Positions 25,514 through 35,580 of a stretch of 64,000 nt of DNA are shown one piece after another (the first letter of the stretch is position 1; every line of letters begins with the position of its first letter). Location of the stretch: assembly GCF_004345005.1 (NCBI RefSeq), contig NZ_SMMX01000004.1, forward strand, positions 1-64,000, given 5' to 3'. The notes under the pieces were generated by a model that searched no databases, was not told the origin of the DNA, and saw only the letters and a program-made list of their open reading frames with translations. The stretch comes from Extibacter muris. Lineage in GTDB: Bacteria > Bacillota > Clostridia > Lachnospirales > Lachnospiraceae. The translations under genes were made by a program, and so were the position numbers.

Positions 25514-26245
25514 ATGTCAGGACATTCAAAATTTGCAAATATTAAGCATAAGAAAGAAAAAAATGATGCCGCCAAAGGCAAGATATTCACGAAGATCGGG
25601 AAGGAACTTGCCGTGGCGGTTAAAGAAGGCGGAAGTGCCGATCCGGCCAACAACAGCCGCCTGCGCGATGTCATAGCCAAGGCGAAGGCCAACAATATGC
25701 CGAATGACACGATTGACCGGAATATCAAGAAGGCGGATGGTGACGCGAATGCCGCCAATTATGAATATATTACATATGAAGGCTACGGGCCGAACGGAAC
25801 AGCCATTATCGTCGAAGCTCTGACAGATAACCGGAACAGGACCGCAACGAACGTAAAGAACGCATTTACAAAAGGAAGCGGCAATGTCGGGACTCCGGGC
25901 TGCGTGTCCTTCATGTTCGACAAAAAGGGACAGATCATCGTATCCAAAGAAGAATATGAAGGTGACGCGGACGATCTTATGATGCAGGCGCTTGACGCAG
26001 GAGCAGAAGATTTTACCGAGGAAGAAGACAGCTACGAGATTACCACCTCCCCGGAAGACTTCAGCACGGTCCGCCAGGCGATGGAAGAGGCCGGCATCCC
26101 CATGGCCGCAGCAGAAGTGACGATGATTCCACAGACATACGTAGAGCTCATCGATCCGAAAGATATCCAGAACATCCAGAAGACACTGGACATGCTGGAC
26201 GATGACGACGACGTACAAGACGTATACCACAACTGGGACGAATAA
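25514..26245 (+). CDS. yebC: YebC/TACO1-family translation regulator
   Basis: A 243-residue YebC-type protein, conserved from bacteria to mitochondria and linked to translation of difficult (for example proline-rich) sequences; some members were described as transcription regulators. The start [20 protein letters not shown] and [20 protein letters not shown] are diagnostic, and the acidic end is usual. AAGGAGAG lies upstream of the ATG. It stands between a CBS protein and a CFI-box protein on the same strand with short gaps. Confidence 0.96.
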   Translation: MSGHSKFANIKHKKEKNDAAKGKIFTKIGKELAVAVKEGGSADPANNSRLRDVIAKAKANNMPNDTIDRNIKKADGDANAANYEYITYEGYGPNGTAIIVEALTDNRNRTATNVKNAFTKGSGNVGTPGCVSFMFDKKGQIIVSKEEYEGDADDLMMQALDAGAEDFTEEEDSYEITTSPEDFSTVRQAMEEAGIPMAAAEVTMIPQTYVELIDPKDIQNIQKTLDMLDDDDDVQDVYHNWDE

Positions 26246-26302
26246 CTGTGCGGGGACGAATAACAATGCTTGCTTGCAAGGGCATTGCCAGAGAGGAGAC
26301 TT

Positions 26303-27067
26303 ATGGAACAGACAAAGCAGGAACTAATCCAGCTCTTTGAAGAGATGCTGACGCAGATCAAACATTTTAAACGCAAGACATATGAAGGCATATTCAAGGA
26401 TGGTTATGACAAGTTCAAGGGCACGGTTGCGGATATCGCCCGCCTGTGCGAGGAAGCTCCGGAGGAGGAGAAAGAATCCGTAGCTGAGGACCTTGCCCAT
26501 GTCATCCCTGACTACGCAATCGTTAAGATGCAGGGCCTGTCAAAGAGCAGAAAAGAGAGGAATTCCGTAGACTACAATATGAATATGGCAGTCTACGTTG
26601 TACCGATGATTACATATACCCATAACGAGTATTGCGAAAAGGTGGCGTCACGTATGGTGGAAGTGTGGAATGAAAAACATGTCACGTCGCTGACCCTTGG
26701 CCAATCAAGCTATGATGACATTGCCGGTGGCTTCAAAAAAGGCTTCTGCTTTATCACGACAGCAGTCTGCGAACGGCAGGACAAGCCGGACGACTGTTAT
26801 GAGCTGACGACGCTGCGCGCATACAGGGACGCATACCTTATGGGCACAGAGGACGGACGGGCGCTCGTGGATGAGTATTATGATATCGCGCCTGGAATCG
26901 TCCAGATTATCAATATGCAGAAGGACGCTGATGAAATATACGAGGAACTGTACAAGATCTGTCTCGCCCCATGCATCAGCTATATCGAGGCCGGAGAAGA
27001 GGAGCAGTGCAAGGAGCTGTATACACGCATGGTCCGGAATCTGCAGAAAAAATACTTATATTCATAG
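26303..27067 (+). CDS. CFI-box-CTERM domain protein of unknown function
   Basis: A 254-residue protein with a helical acidic N-terminal half and, at about 150-200, the CFI box: GFCFITTAVCERQDKPDDC, followed by ELTTLRAYRDAYL. The two cysteines around ITTAV are the family feature. The domain occurs at the C-terminal side of many otherwise unrelated proteins, and its function is unknown. ATG 26303 follows GAGGAG. The next gene, metY, begins ten bases after its stop, so the two are cotranscribed, which might point to a link with sulfur metabolism but does not prove one. Confidence 0.7.
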   Translation: MEQTKQELIQLFEEMLTQIKHFKRKTYEGIFKDGYDKFKGTVADIARLCEEAPEEEKESVAEDLAHVIPDYAIVKMQGLSKSRKERNSVDYNMNMAVYVVPMITYTHNEYCEKVASRMVEVWNEKHVTSLTLGQSSYDDIAGGFKKGFCFITTAVCERQDKPDDCYELTTLRAYRDAYLMGTEDGRALVDEYYDIAPGIVQIINMQKDADEIYEELYKICLAPCISYIEAGEEEQCKELYTRMVRNLQKKYLYS

Positions 27068-27077
27068 GAGGGCTTGT

Positions 27078-28358
27078 ATGAGCAATTACAAAATGGAAAC
27101 AAAATGTATCCAGTCAGGATATCAGCCTGGAAACGGGGAGCCCAGAATTCTGCCGATATACCAGAGCACCACATTTAAGTATGACAACAGCGAGCAGATG
27201 GGACGTCTGTTCGACCTGGAGGAGTCCGGCTATTTCTATACAAGACTTCAGAATCCGACCAACGATGCGGTGGCAGCTAAGATCTGCGATATGGAGGGCG
27301 GCGTGGCTGCAATGCTTACGTCCTCTGGACAGGCAGCCAGCTTTTACGCTATCATGAATATCGTAGAGGTGGGAGACCATATCGTATGTGCCTCTGCACT
27401 CTACGGAGGTACATATAACCTGTATGCCCACACGATTAAGAAGATGGGGGTGGACGCCACATTCGTGGATCCGGACTGTACGGAGGAAGAGCTTGACGCG
27501 GCTTTCACGGACAGAACGAAAGCCGTATTCGGAGAGACGATAGCCAATCCCGCCCTTGTAGTCCTGGATTTTGAGAAGTTCGCCAAAGCCGCACATGCGC
27601 ATGGAGTACCGTTCATCGTAGACAATACATTCGCAACGCCCGTCAACTGCCGTCCTTTTGAATGGGGAGCGGATATCGTCACCCATTCCACGACCAAGTA
27701 TATGGACGGACATGCCACAAGCGTGGGCGGTGCCATCGTGGACAGCGGCAATTTCGACTGGGCGGCCCATGCTGACAAGTTTCCGGGACTTACAACTCCG
27801 GATGAGACCTATCATGGTATCGTATATACGGAACGGTTCGGCAAAGGCGCATATATCACGAAGGCAACCGCACAGCTCATGAGAGATCTTGGCTCCATTC
27901 AGGCGCCACAGAATGCATTTCTGCTCAATATCGGCCTGGAGACGCTGGCTCTTCGCATGGAACGGCACTGCCAGAACGCGCTCGCCGCAGCAAGGTATCT
28001 TCAAGATCATGAGAAGGTCGCCTGGGTAAGCTGTCCTGCACTGCCGGGAGATAAGTACCATGAGCTTGCTCAGAAGTATATGCCGGGCGGCACATGCGGC
28101 GTCATAACCTTTGGCCTGAAAGAAGGTAGAGACGCGGCGGTAAGGATGATGGACAGCCTTGATATGATTGCCATAGTGACACATGTTGCAGACGCGAGAA
28201 GCTGCGTGCTGCATCCGGCCAGCCACACGCACCGGCAGATGAACGAGCAGGAGCTTATGGAAGCAGGCGTCCAGCCGGATCTGATTCGCTTCAGCGTCGG
28301 AATAGAGAACATCGATGACATCATCGCCGATCTGGAACAGGCGTTAAGGCAAGTATAA
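27078..28358 (+). CDS. metY: O-acetylhomoserine sulfhydrylase (MetY)
   Basis: A 426-residue Cys/Met-metabolism PLP enzyme that makes homocysteine from O-acetylhomoserine and sulfide. The cofactor lysine is in THSTTKYMDGHATSVGG near 210. The start METKCIQSGYQPGNGEPRI and the end ENIDDIIADLEQAL are characteristic of O-acetylhomoserine aminocarboxypropyltransferases. I placed the start at ATG 27078 behind GGAGGGC; a longer reading frame upstream is the shadow of the CFI-box gene. Cystathionine gamma-synthase/lyase relatives share the fold but are usually about 380-400 residues. Confidence 0.92.
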   Translation: MSNYKMETKCIQSGYQPGNGEPRILPIYQSTTFKYDNSEQMGRLFDLEESGYFYTRLQNPTNDAVAAKICDMEGGVAAMLTSSGQAASFYAIMNIVEVGDHIVCASALYGGTYNLYAHTIKKMGVDATFVDPDCTEEELDAAFTDRTKAVFGETIANPALVVLDFEKFAKAAHAHGVPFIVDNTFATPVNCRPFEWGADIVTHSTTKYMDGHATSVGGAIVDSGNFDWAAHADKFPGLTTPDETYHGIVYTERFGKGAYITKATAQLMRDLGSIQAPQNAFLLNIGLETLALRMERHCQNALAAARYLQDHEKVAWVSCPALPGDKYHELAQKYMPGGTCGVITFGLKEGRDAAVRMMDSLDMIAIVTHVADARSCVLHPASHTHRQMNEQELMEAGVQPDLIRFSVGIENIDDIIADLEQALRQV

Positions 28359-28368
28359 AATCAGCAAT

Positions 28369-28408
28369 ACACCTCCATACTATTAAAAATGGTATGGAGG
28401 TGTTATTT
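28369..28408 (+). terminator. terminator-like hairpin holding the ribosome binding site of the ClpP-like gene
   Basis: ACACCTCCATAC (28369-28380) pairs perfectly with GTATGGAGGTGT (28392-28403), followed by TATTTTA. The GGAGGTG of the next gene (28396-28402, start at 28411) is part of the right arm. The hairpin can end metY transcription and, in any read-through transcript, would hide the start site. Confidence 0.8.
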
Positions 28409-28410
28409 TA

Positions 28411-29109
28411 ATGGCAGATCAAGACAAAGAAGAACAGAAGAATAATCAGATCAAAGAGATGGGAAGCGCAGATTTGGATGGAAGCAGAAGCAGCCACCGC
28501 ATCAAGCTGCTTACGATTATCGGAGAGATAGAGGGGCATGAGGCCGCATCGGGCAATACGAAGGCTACGAAGTACGAACATCTGCTGCCGATGCTGGCAG
28601 AAGTGGAGGACAATGAAGAGATAGAAGGCATGCTCATACTGCTCAATACGCTCGGCGGTGATGTGGAGGCAGGCCTCTCTATTGCGGAGATGATTTCGTC
28701 ACTCAGCAAACCGACCGTATCGCTCGTGCTTGGGGGCAGCCATTCTATCGGCGGACCGCTGGCAGTGTCGGCACAGTATTCATTCATCGTGCCGAGCGGG
28801 ACGATGATCATACATCCGGTCCGCTCCAGCGGTATGTTCATAGGAGTGGAACAGAGCCTGCGGAACATGCTCCGCACACAGGACAGGATCACCCGGTTTC
28901 TTTCAGATCATTCCAACATGACCCAGGAACGAATCGAGAAGCTGATGCTGAATCCGACAGAGCTTGTGAAAGATGTCGGCACGCTGCTCGAGGGAGAGGA
29001 CGCCGTGAAGGAAGGGCTCATAGACGAGGTCGGCGGCATGAGCCAGGCGTTGCATAAATTGCACGAAATGATAGACGAAGAGCGCAGGAAAAAGCACGAA
29101 AATATGTAA
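28411..29109 (+). CDS. ClpP-family serine protease, TepA-like
   Basis: A 232-residue member of the ClpP/crotonase fold related to Bacillus TepA, a membrane-linked protease acting in protein translocation. Seen: the oxyanion-side glycines LLNTLGGDVEAGL, the nucleophile region LGGSHSIGGPLAVSA and the catalytic histidine in GTMIIHPVRSSG. Like true ClpP it could form rings, but it lacks hallmarks of the Clp-chaperone partner type. Its place directly before ftsK/spoIIIE matches tepA-spoIIIE in Bacillus. The ribosome binding site lies inside a hairpin. Confidence 0.88.
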   Translation: MADQDKEEQKNNQIKEMGSADLDGSRSSHRIKLLTIIGEIEGHEAASGNTKATKYEHLLPMLAEVEDNEEIEGMLILLNTLGGDVEAGLSIAEMISSLSKPTVSLVLGGSHSIGGPLAVSAQYSFIVPSGTMIIHPVRSSGMFIGVEQSLRNMLRTQDRITRFLSDHSNMTQERIEKLMLNPTELVKDVGTLLEGEDAVKEGLIDEVGGMSQALHKLHEMIDEERRKKHENM

Positions 29110-29174
29110 TGACAGCCCTTTTTAAAGATGCTATACTATAGATAGTATGTGCCAATAAATAAGGGGGAACTATT

Positions 29175-31556
29175 ATGGCTGCAAAGTCAAAAAAGAGGAA
29201 GAATACGCGGCAGACAAAGAAAAAAAGCAGCGAACAGAGTTTCGTGAGGGATGAAATCATCATCTGGTCGACACTTGCCGTCAGCATCCTGATTCTGATC
29301 AGTAATTTTGGAACGGGCGGATTCGTGGGAGCGGCCATTTCATCATTTCTAATAGATGTATTTGGATGGGCGGCATATGTAATCCCATTTGTCCTGTTTG
29401 GATTTGTTGCCTTTATTGTATCCAATAAAGGCAATTTTGCCGCATACATGAAGGCGGCTACGGGGCTTGTGCTGCTTGTCCTTGCATGTGTGCTGCTTCA
29501 CCTGATAGACGGCAGAGGGGGAGAGCTCGGGGAGGTGCTTGCGGGAGCTCTCGTGCCGGCCATCGGAACAGCAGGTACATATGTCGTCGATATTATACTG
29601 ATGATTATCTGCATCGTAATCATAACCGGTAAGTCAGCGCTTAAAGGGGTAAAGAAGCAAAGTGACAGAGCGTATGACAAGGCCAGAAGAGATGCGCAGA
29701 AGAGGCGGGAGCAGGCGGAAGAGAGAAGAGCGGAAAGAGACCTGAAGCGCAGCGGGCGCCAGGAGGAGACAAAACGGTCGGCTCATCATGTGGAAGGAGT
29801 ATCTTTTGATACTACGATAGCTAAAAAATCACCGGAAGTCAAAGAGCTGACGGCGCCGCCGTCCGATGATCCGCTCCAGGGGCATGCAGAAGAACCGCAG
29901 TTCGTCATTAACCGCGGCGAGATGCCGAAGCCGGCAGAGCTGCAGGAAGAAGCGCTGCCTGGGACGGCAGAAGAGGCTTTGGTTCCGGACAGGCCTGCAC
30001 ATATGGCAGAGAAGAGAAATGACAAGGCCGGCATAGCCGCCGAGGCTGCCGGAGTAGCCGCCAGCGTCGCCGCTGCCGAGGCCAGGCCTAAGAAGGCATA
30101 TAAGTACCCGCCGATCTCCCTTTTGACGAAGGGGAAGAAGAACGCAGGAGAGTCGGATGCAGCGCTGCGCGAGACAGCGATGAAGCTTCAGCGGACGCTT
30201 CAGAACTTTGGAGTCAATGTGACAGTTACGAATGTAAGCTGTGGACCTGCTGTCACCCGGTATGAGCTCCAGCCGGAGATGGGTGTCAAGGTGAGCAAGA
30301 TCGTGGGGCTGGCGGACGACATCAAGCTGAACCTGGCCGCTGCGGATATCAGAATTGAGGCCCCGATACCAGGGAAAGCCGCCGTGGGAATCGAGGTTCC
30401 GAACAAGGAGAATGCTGCTGTCATGCTGAGAGACCTGCTGGAGACGGCAGAATTTAAAAACAGCGCGTCGAAGCTTTCTTTTGCTGCAGGTAAGGACATC
30501 GGCGGCAAAGCGGTCGTCACAGATATTGCAAGGATGCCACATCTCCTCGTGGCTGGTGCTACAGGTTCCGGAAAGTCGGTGTGTATCAATACGCTCATCA
30601 TGAGCATCCTGTACAAAGCTGCACCGGATGAAGTGAAGCTGATCATGGTGGATCCTAAGGTTGTTGAACTCAGTGTATACAACGGCATTCCCCACCTTAT
30701 GATTCCGGTGGTCACAGATCCGAAGAAGGCGGCAGGTGCCCTGAACTGGGCTGTTGCTGAGATGGAGCGGCGGTATAAGGCGTTTGCAGAATACAATGTG
30801 AGAGATATCAGAGGGTACAACGGCAAAGTTCCTGAGATGCCTGAGATAGACGGCAGGAAGCCGGAGAAAATGCCTCAGATAGTTATCATCGTGGACGAGC
30901 TGGCAGACCTGATGATGGTCGCGCCGGGAGAAGTAGAGGAAGCCATCTGCCGTCTCGCACAGCTTGCGAGGGCGGCGGGAATCCATCTTGTCATCGCCAC
31001 CCAGAGGCCGTCTGTCAACGTTATCACAGGTCTTATAAAGGCTAATATGCCTTCCAGGATTGCGTTTTCAGTGTCTTCCGGCGTAGACTCCCGGACTATC
31101 ATAGATATGAATGGCGCTGAGAAGCTGCTCGGCAAAGGGGACATGCTCTTTTATCCTTCCGGTTACCAGAAGCCGGCCAGAGTGCAGGGAGCCTTTGTAT
31201 CGGATAAGGAAGTGCAGAGCGTCGTTGATTATCTGAAAATCCACAACGGAGACGCCGCGTACAGCGAAGAGATAGAGAACCATGTCAATACGAGCGCGGC
31301 CGGAGGCTATGCGGGAGCCGGTGCATCGGAGGGAGATGACCGCGACACGTATTTTGTAGAGGCGGCCCGCCTCATCATAGAGAAGGAAAAGGCATCCATC
31401 GGCATGCTCCAGCGGACATTTAAAATCGGATTCAACAGGGCCGCACGCATCATGGACCAGCTGTGCGAGGCAGGCGTCGTAGGGGGAGAAGAAGGTACCA
31501 AGCCGAGGAAGATCCTTATGACGGCCGACGAATTTGAACGCTATATGGAAGAGTAA
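29175..31556 (+). CDS. ftsK: DNA translocase FtsK/SpoIIIE
   Basis: A 793-residue DNA pump that clears chromosome from the closing septum or forespore. The N terminus has about four membrane helices (about 28-155), then a charged, alanine-rich linker (about 165-330). The motor follows, with Walker [13 protein letters not shown] near 460 and Walker [13 protein letters not shown] near 570, then a C-terminal gamma winged-helix domain (about 725-793, with [14 protein letters not shown]) that reads oriented KOPS/SRS sites. The linker is shorter than in proteobacterial FtsK. It could serve as FtsK, SpoIIIE or both. Confidence 0.96.
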   Translation: MAAKSKKRKNTRQTKKKSSEQSFVRDEIIIWSTLAVSILILISNFGTGGFVGAAISSFLIDVFGWAAYVIPFVLFGFVAFIVSNKGNFAAYMKAATGLVLLVLACVLLHLIDGRGGELGEVLAGALVPAIGTAGTYVVDIILMIICIVIITGKSALKGVKKQSDRAYDKARRDAQKRREQAEERRAERDLKRSGRQEETKRSAHHVEGVSFDTTIAKKSPEVKELTAPPSDDPLQGHAEEPQFVINRGEMPKPAELQEEALPGTAEEALVPDRPAHMAEKRNDKAGIAAEAAGVAASVAAAEARPKKAYKYPPISLLTKGKKNAGESDAALRETAMKLQRTLQNFGVNVTVTNVSCGPAVTRYELQPEMGVKVSKIVGLADDIKLNLAAADIRIEAPIPGKAAVGIEVPNKENAAVMLRDLLETAEFKNSASKLSFAAGKDIGGKAVVTDIARMPHLLVAGATGSGKSVCINTLIMSILYKAAPDEVKLIMVDPKVVELSVYNGIPHLMIPVVTDPKKAAGALNWAVAEMERRYKAFAEYNVRDIRGYNGKVPEMPEIDGRKPEKMPQIVIIVDELADLMMVAPGEVEEAICRLAQLARAAGIHLVIATQRPSVNVITGLIKANMPSRIAFSVSSGVDSRTIIDMNGAEKLLGKGDMLFYPSGYQKPARVQGAFVSDKEVQSVVDYLKIHNGDAAYSEEIENHVNTSAAGGYAGAGASEGDDRDTYFVEAARLIIEKEKASIGMLQRTFKIGFNRAARIMDQLCEAGVVGGEEGTKPRKILMTADEFERYMEE

Positions 31557-31592
31557 GCTTACAGAATCAAGTGGAAAGGAAATGGTTGACAA

Positions 31593-33263
31593 ATGAAGAC
31601 AGATATTCAGATTGCACAGGAAGCGAACATGGCACATATCAAAGATGTTGCCGCAAAAGTGGGGATTACAGAGGATGAGCTGGAGTTTTACGGCAAGTAT
31701 AAAGCGAAGCTGTCCGACGACGTGTGGGAAAAAGTAAAGGACAGGCCGGATGGAAAGCTTGTGCTTGTCACTGCGATAAATCCTACGCCGGCCGGAGAAG
31801 GGAAGACGACGACGACGGTAGGCCTCGGCGAGGCGATGGCGAGGCTTGATAAGAAGGCGATTATCGCGCTTCGGGAACCATCCCTTGGCCCCTGCTTTGG
31901 CATCAAAGGCGGAGCGGCCGGTGGAGGATATGCACAGGTCGTGCCTATGGAAGACCTGAACCTGCACTTTACAGGAGATTTCCATGCAATCACTTCCGCC
32001 AACAATCTGCTGGCAGCACTTCTGGACAATCATATACAGCAGGGGAATGCGCTTCAGATCGATCCCCGGCAGGTAGTGTGGAAGAGATGTCTCGACATGA
32101 ACGACAGGAGCCTGCGCAATATCGTGGTCGGGCTCGGAAGCAAGATGGACGGCATGGTAAGGGAAGACCATTTTGTAATTACAGTAGCTTCTGAAATCAT
32201 GGCAATCCTCTGCCTGGCGGATGATATACATGATCTGAAGGACAGGCTTGGAAGAATCATCGTGGCTTACAATTTTGCCGGCGACCCCGTAACTGCTGAT
32301 GATCTGGAGGCTACCGGTGCCATGACCGCGCTTTTGAAAGATGCTATCAAGCCAAATCTGATCCAGACGCTGGAACAAACGCCTGCGCTTGTCCACGGAG
32401 GACCTTTTGCGAATATCGCGCACGGCTGCAACAGCGTGCGGGCGACGAAGATGGCTCTGAAGCTGAGCGATATCACCATAACGGAGGCAGGCTTTGGGGC
32501 TGATCTCGGAGCAGAGAAATTCCTCGATATCAAGTGCAGAAAAGCAGGTTTTAAACCAGATGCGGTTGTTTTGGTTGCAACTGTGCGTGCTTTGAAGTAT
32601 AATGGTGGAGTTGCGAAAAATGATTTGGCAAAAGAGAATATAGAAGCCCTGAAAAAGGGAATCGTAAATCTTGAGAAACATATTGAAAACATTCAGAAAT
32701 ATGACATTCCTGTAGTTGTCACACTGAACTCATTTATCACGGATACTGATGCGGAAAACGAGCTTATCCGTAATTTCTGTGAAGAGAAGGGCTGTGAGTT
32801 CGCTTTGTCGGAAGTATGGGAAAAAGGCGGGGAAGGCGGCATCGCCCTTGCCGAAAAGGTGCTCGATACGCTGGAGAACAAGAAGAGCCGGTTCCATACG
32901 CTGTATGAGGACGCGCTGTCTCTGGAAGAGAAGATTGAGACGATATCAAGAGAAATCTATGGGGCAAGGGGTGTCGTATACGAACCGGCCGCGCAGAAGC
33001 AGCTCGCCAAGATAACGTCCATGGGATTCGGGGAGCTGCCTGTCTGCATGGCAAAGAACCAGTATTCCCTGTCCGATGATGCCAAGAAGCTCGGCCGTCC
33101 GACTGATTTTGACATACATATCAGAGAAGTGTATGTCAGTGCAGGGGCAGGATTTGTCGTAGCGCTGACAGGAGCGGTCATGACGATGCCGGGACTTCCG
33201 AAGGTACCGGCGGCAAACGGCATCGATGTGTCAGAGGAAGGCAATATAGTAGGATTATTTTAA
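31593..33263 (+). CDS. fhs: formate-tetrahydrofolate ligase
   Basis: A 556-residue enzyme joining formate to tetrahydrofolate with ATP, an entry step of the methyl branch of the Wood-Ljungdahl pathway and of purine/formate metabolism. Seen: the ATP loop [19 protein letters not shown] (about 63-81), [22 protein letters not shown], and the family end. folD follows 14 bases later. The gene is intact, but the segment of about 32545-32790 uses AT-ending codons and TTG leucine far more than its flanks, as if replaced from another source. Confidence 0.97.
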   Translation: MKTDIQIAQEANMAHIKDVAAKVGITEDELEFYGKYKAKLSDDVWEKVKDRPDGKLVLVTAINPTPAGEGKTTTTVGLGEAMARLDKKAIIALREPSLGPCFGIKGGAAGGGYAQVVPMEDLNLHFTGDFHAITSANNLLAALLDNHIQQGNALQIDPRQVVWKRCLDMNDRSLRNIVVGLGSKMDGMVREDHFVITVASEIMAILCLADDIHDLKDRLGRIIVAYNFAGDPVTADDLEATGAMTALLKDAIKPNLIQTLEQTPALVHGGPFANIAHGCNSVRATKMALKLSDITITEAGFGADLGAEKFLDIKCRKAGFKPDAVVLVATVRALKYNGGVAKNDLAKENIEALKKGIVNLEKHIENIQKYDIPVVVTLNSFITDTDAENELIRNFCEEKGCEFALSEVWEKGGEGGIALAEKVLDTLENKKSRFHTLYEDALSLEEKIETISREIYGARGVVYEPAAQKQLAKITSMGFGELPVCMAKNQYSLSDDAKKLGRPTDFDIHIREVYVSAGAGFVVALTGAVMTMPGLPKVPAANGIDVSEEGNIVGLF

Positions 33264-33277
33264 GGAGTTAAGAAGAT

Positions 33278-34117
33278 ATGGCCATGTTAATTGACGGGAA
33301 AGCGATTTCCGCACAGATAAAGGATGAATTAAAAGAGGAAGCGGCGCATCTGGCCGCAGAGGGCAGACATGTCTGCCTAGCGGTCATCCAGGTCGGCAGC
33401 GATCCGGCATCCTCCATATATGTCGGAAATAAGAAAAAGGCATGTGACTATGTTGGGATCGAATCAGAGTCATATGAGCTAGAAGAGCATACTTCAGAAC
33501 AAGAGCTGCTCTCCCTGATTGACAGGCTGAACGGGGACGATAAGGTAGATGGGATACTGGTACAGCTGCCTTTACCCGGGCATATTGATGAAGATTCGGT
33601 AATCCGTGCCATACATCCGGATAAAGATGTGGATGGATTTCACCCGGAGAGCGCGGGAAGGCTCTGTATCGGCGAAAAAGGATTTGTACCTTGTACGCCG
33701 GCGGGCATCATCCAGCTGCTGAAGCGTTCCGGGATAGAGATAGAAGGAAAGGAGTGCGTCGTTGTCGGCCGGAGCAATATCGTTGGAAAGCCTATGGCTT
33801 TGCTGCTGCTGAGGGAAAACGGGACCGTGACAGTGGCGCATTCCAGGACAAGAGATTTGAGGGAAGTGACAAAGAGGGCGGATATACTGGTAGCTGCAGT
33901 TGGGAAACCGAAGTTTATAACAGCGGAGTATATAAAAGAGGGGGCAGTCGTCATTGATGTCGGAATACACAGGAACGAAGACAATAAGCTGTGCGGAGAT
34001 GTGGACTTTGACGATGTAAAAGAGAAAGCGGCGGCAATCACACCAGTTCCAGGAGGAGTTGGGCCGATGACAATTGCCATGTTGATGAGCAATTGTGTTG
34101 AGGCTGCAAGGAAGTAG
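33278..34117 (+). CDS. folD: methylene-tetrahydrofolate dehydrogenase / cyclohydrolase
   Basis: FolD interconverts 5,10-methylene-, methenyl- and 10-formyl-tetrahydrofolate, the steps after Fhs. The 279-residue protein has the catalytic-lysine region ASSIYVGNKKKACDYVGI (about 45-62), the active-site PLPGHI and the NAD(P)-binding GRSNIVGKPMALLL (about 162-175), ending in TPVPGGVGPMTIAMLM. AAGGAG precedes the ATG. With fhs it forms a folate C1 operon; the 5-formyl-THF cyclo-ligase gene lies separately at 53.7 kb. Confidence 0.97.
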   Translation: MAMLIDGKAISAQIKDELKEEAAHLAAEGRHVCLAVIQVGSDPASSIYVGNKKKACDYVGIESESYELEEHTSEQELLSLIDRLNGDDKVDGILVQLPLPGHIDEDSVIRAIHPDKDVDGFHPESAGRLCIGEKGFVPCTPAGIIQLLKRSGIEIEGKECVVVGRSNIVGKPMALLLLRENGTVTVAHSRTRDLREVTKRADILVAAVGKPKFITAEYIKEGAVVIDVGIHRNEDNKLCGDVDFDDVKEKAAAITPVPGGVGPMTIAMLMSNCVEAARK

Positions 34118-34132
34118 GAGGTTAACGTAGAG

Positions 34133-35422
34133 ATGAAATGTAGGTATTGCGGGCACGAAATACCGGAAGGTATGTTATATTGCGAAGCATGTGGAAAGGA
34201 AGTCCGCATTGTTCCCGACTATAATCCTTTGGATGATATGCTGACGGCACAGATCAAGGTGTCTATCAATGATGAGGAAGGTGCCTTGTCCGACAGTGAT
34301 TATGACATGTTTACGGGAGACACGGCTGCCAGGGGCAGGAATACGGGCACCGGCCGGAACACAGGCACAAGACGGAACACCAGTACAGGGAGGAATATCG
34401 GCAGAAGCCCCGCAGGGAGGAGCACCGGACGGAATACTGGCAGGAATACGACAGGCAGGGTGATGTCAGAAAAAGAGCAGCGCAGGAGGCAGATGGAGCG
34501 GCGGAAAGCCATGAAACGCAAAAAGCGCAGGAAAGCTCTCATCATCCTGGCTGTGCTTGTCGTTGCCGCCGCCGCGATTGGAATCGTATGCTATCAGAAT
34601 TCTTATACAGGCATCGTAAATAAAGGTTACAGTGCACAAAAAGAGAAAGCATACGAAAAGGCGGAGACTTATTTCAAAAAGGCCATTGCCAAGAAGCCGG
34701 AAAAAGCGGAAGCCTATACCGGTCTTTCCAAAGTATATATAGCACAGGATGAACTGGACAAGGCAGAAGACGTATTCTTGAATGCCATCGATAAGCAGAC
34801 GAAAAATGCAGATCTCTACGAAGCTTGTGTGGGCTTCTACATGGATACAGACCAGAAGATGCAGATTCCCGTACTTCTTGAGGATGTAGCAGACAACGTG
34901 GCAGAAAGGCTGGGCGAATATATCATAGACGGACCATCTTTCAGCCTGGACGACAAAGAGACCTTTGAAGAAGTGCAGGAGCTTACGCTCAAGTCCCATG
35001 AAGCGGCGGTTTACTATACGACAGATGGCAGCGAGCCTGATACGGAAAGCGAAAAGTATAAAGAGCCGATACATCTGGAAGAAGGCGAGAACATCATCAC
35101 GGCTATCGCTGTGAACAAAGAAGGAGTGCCGAGCCTGCCGGTGAAGAAGACATTTACCGTAGAGCTGCCGGTAGAGGATGCCCCGGCCGTATCGCCGTCC
35201 ACAGGTCAATACAGCACGGCCACGCAGATAGAGATTAAAGTGCCCGATGGCTACGAAGCCTATTATACGATGGATAAAAGTGATCCGACTACCGCATCCA
35301 CAAAGTACGAAGGCCCGATAGACATGCCACAGGGCGAGACGATATTCAAGGCCATCCTTGTTAACGGCAAGGGTCGTACGAGCGGAGTCACGACGAGAAA
35401 CTATATGTACGAACCAGAATGA
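34133..35422 (+). CDS. membrane protein with zinc ribbon, TPRs and two chitobiase-C-terminal-like domains
   Basis: A 429-residue protein with an unusual order of parts. A zinc ribbon (CRYCGHEIPEGMLYCEACGK, 3-22) is followed by a low-complexity Gly/Arg/Asn/Thr stretch with GRNTG repeats (about 67-110), a basic segment, one membrane helix (about 135-155) and TPR-like helices (about 162-235). Two beta-sandwich modules follow, with TTDGSEPDTESEKYKEPI and TMDKSDPTTASTKYEGPI, the CHB_HEX_C_1 pattern. The topology puts the ribbon in the cytoplasm and the TPR and sandwich parts outside. Function unknown; a cell-surface or envelope-sensing role is a guess. It follows folD by 15 bases. Confidence 0.72.
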   Translation: MKCRYCGHEIPEGMLYCEACGKEVRIVPDYNPLDDMLTAQIKVSINDEEGALSDSDYDMFTGDTAARGRNTGTGRNTGTRRNTSTGRNIGRSPAGRSTGRNTGRNTTGRVMSEKEQRRRQMERRKAMKRKKRRKALIILAVLVVAAAAIGIVCYQNSYTGIVNKGYSAQKEKAYEKAETYFKKAIAKKPEKAEAYTGLSKVYIAQDELDKAEDVFLNAIDKQTKNADLYEACVGFYMDTDQKMQIPVLLEDVADNVAERLGEYIIDGPSFSLDDKETFEEVQELTLKSHEAAVYYTTDGSEPDTESEKYKEPIHLEEGENIITAIAVNKEGVPSLPVKKTFTVELPVEDAPAVSPSTGQYSTATQIEIKVPDGYEAYYTMDKSDPTTASTKYEGPIDMPQGETIFKAILVNGKGRTSGVTTRNYMYEPE

Positions 35423-35438
35423 ATTGTCAGATAATATA

Positions 35439-35500
35439 ATAAATTTTGAAAGGGGTCAGCCCCCCGGCACGCGGGGGGTCTGACCCCTTTCAAAATTTAT
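35439..35500. repeat. 62-bp palindrome with GGGGTCAG/CTGACCCC core, bidirectional terminator
   Basis: The outer arms from 35439 and to 35500 match perfectly over 21 bp (A/T ends, then GAAAGGGGTCAG). They continue through CCCCCCG/CGGGGGG around a small loop, with one extra T. A stem this long with A/T-rich feet would terminate in both directions. The GGGGTC...GACCCC ends are shared with the palindrome at 18640-18677. Confidence 0.8.
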
Positions 35501-35542
35501 CAAATTGTATGAGAATAAATACAAGAATTTCCATTGATTCTA

Positions 35543-35571
35543 TTGCGTTAATTATTTAACAGGACTATAAT
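35543..35571 (+). promoter_or_regulatory. promoter of the iron alcohol dehydrogenase gene
   Basis: TTGCGT at 35543-35548 and TATAAT at 35566-35571 are spaced 17 bp. Transcription would start near 35578, immediately before the Rex-like site at 35581-35598. Confidence 0.6.
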
Positions 35572-35580
35572 ATGTATATA

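Noticed and set aside
34335-34465. Regular short repeats that could suggest a CRISPR or minisatellite
   Set aside because: They encode the GRNTG-type low-complexity linker in frame, vary by codon and have no spacers.
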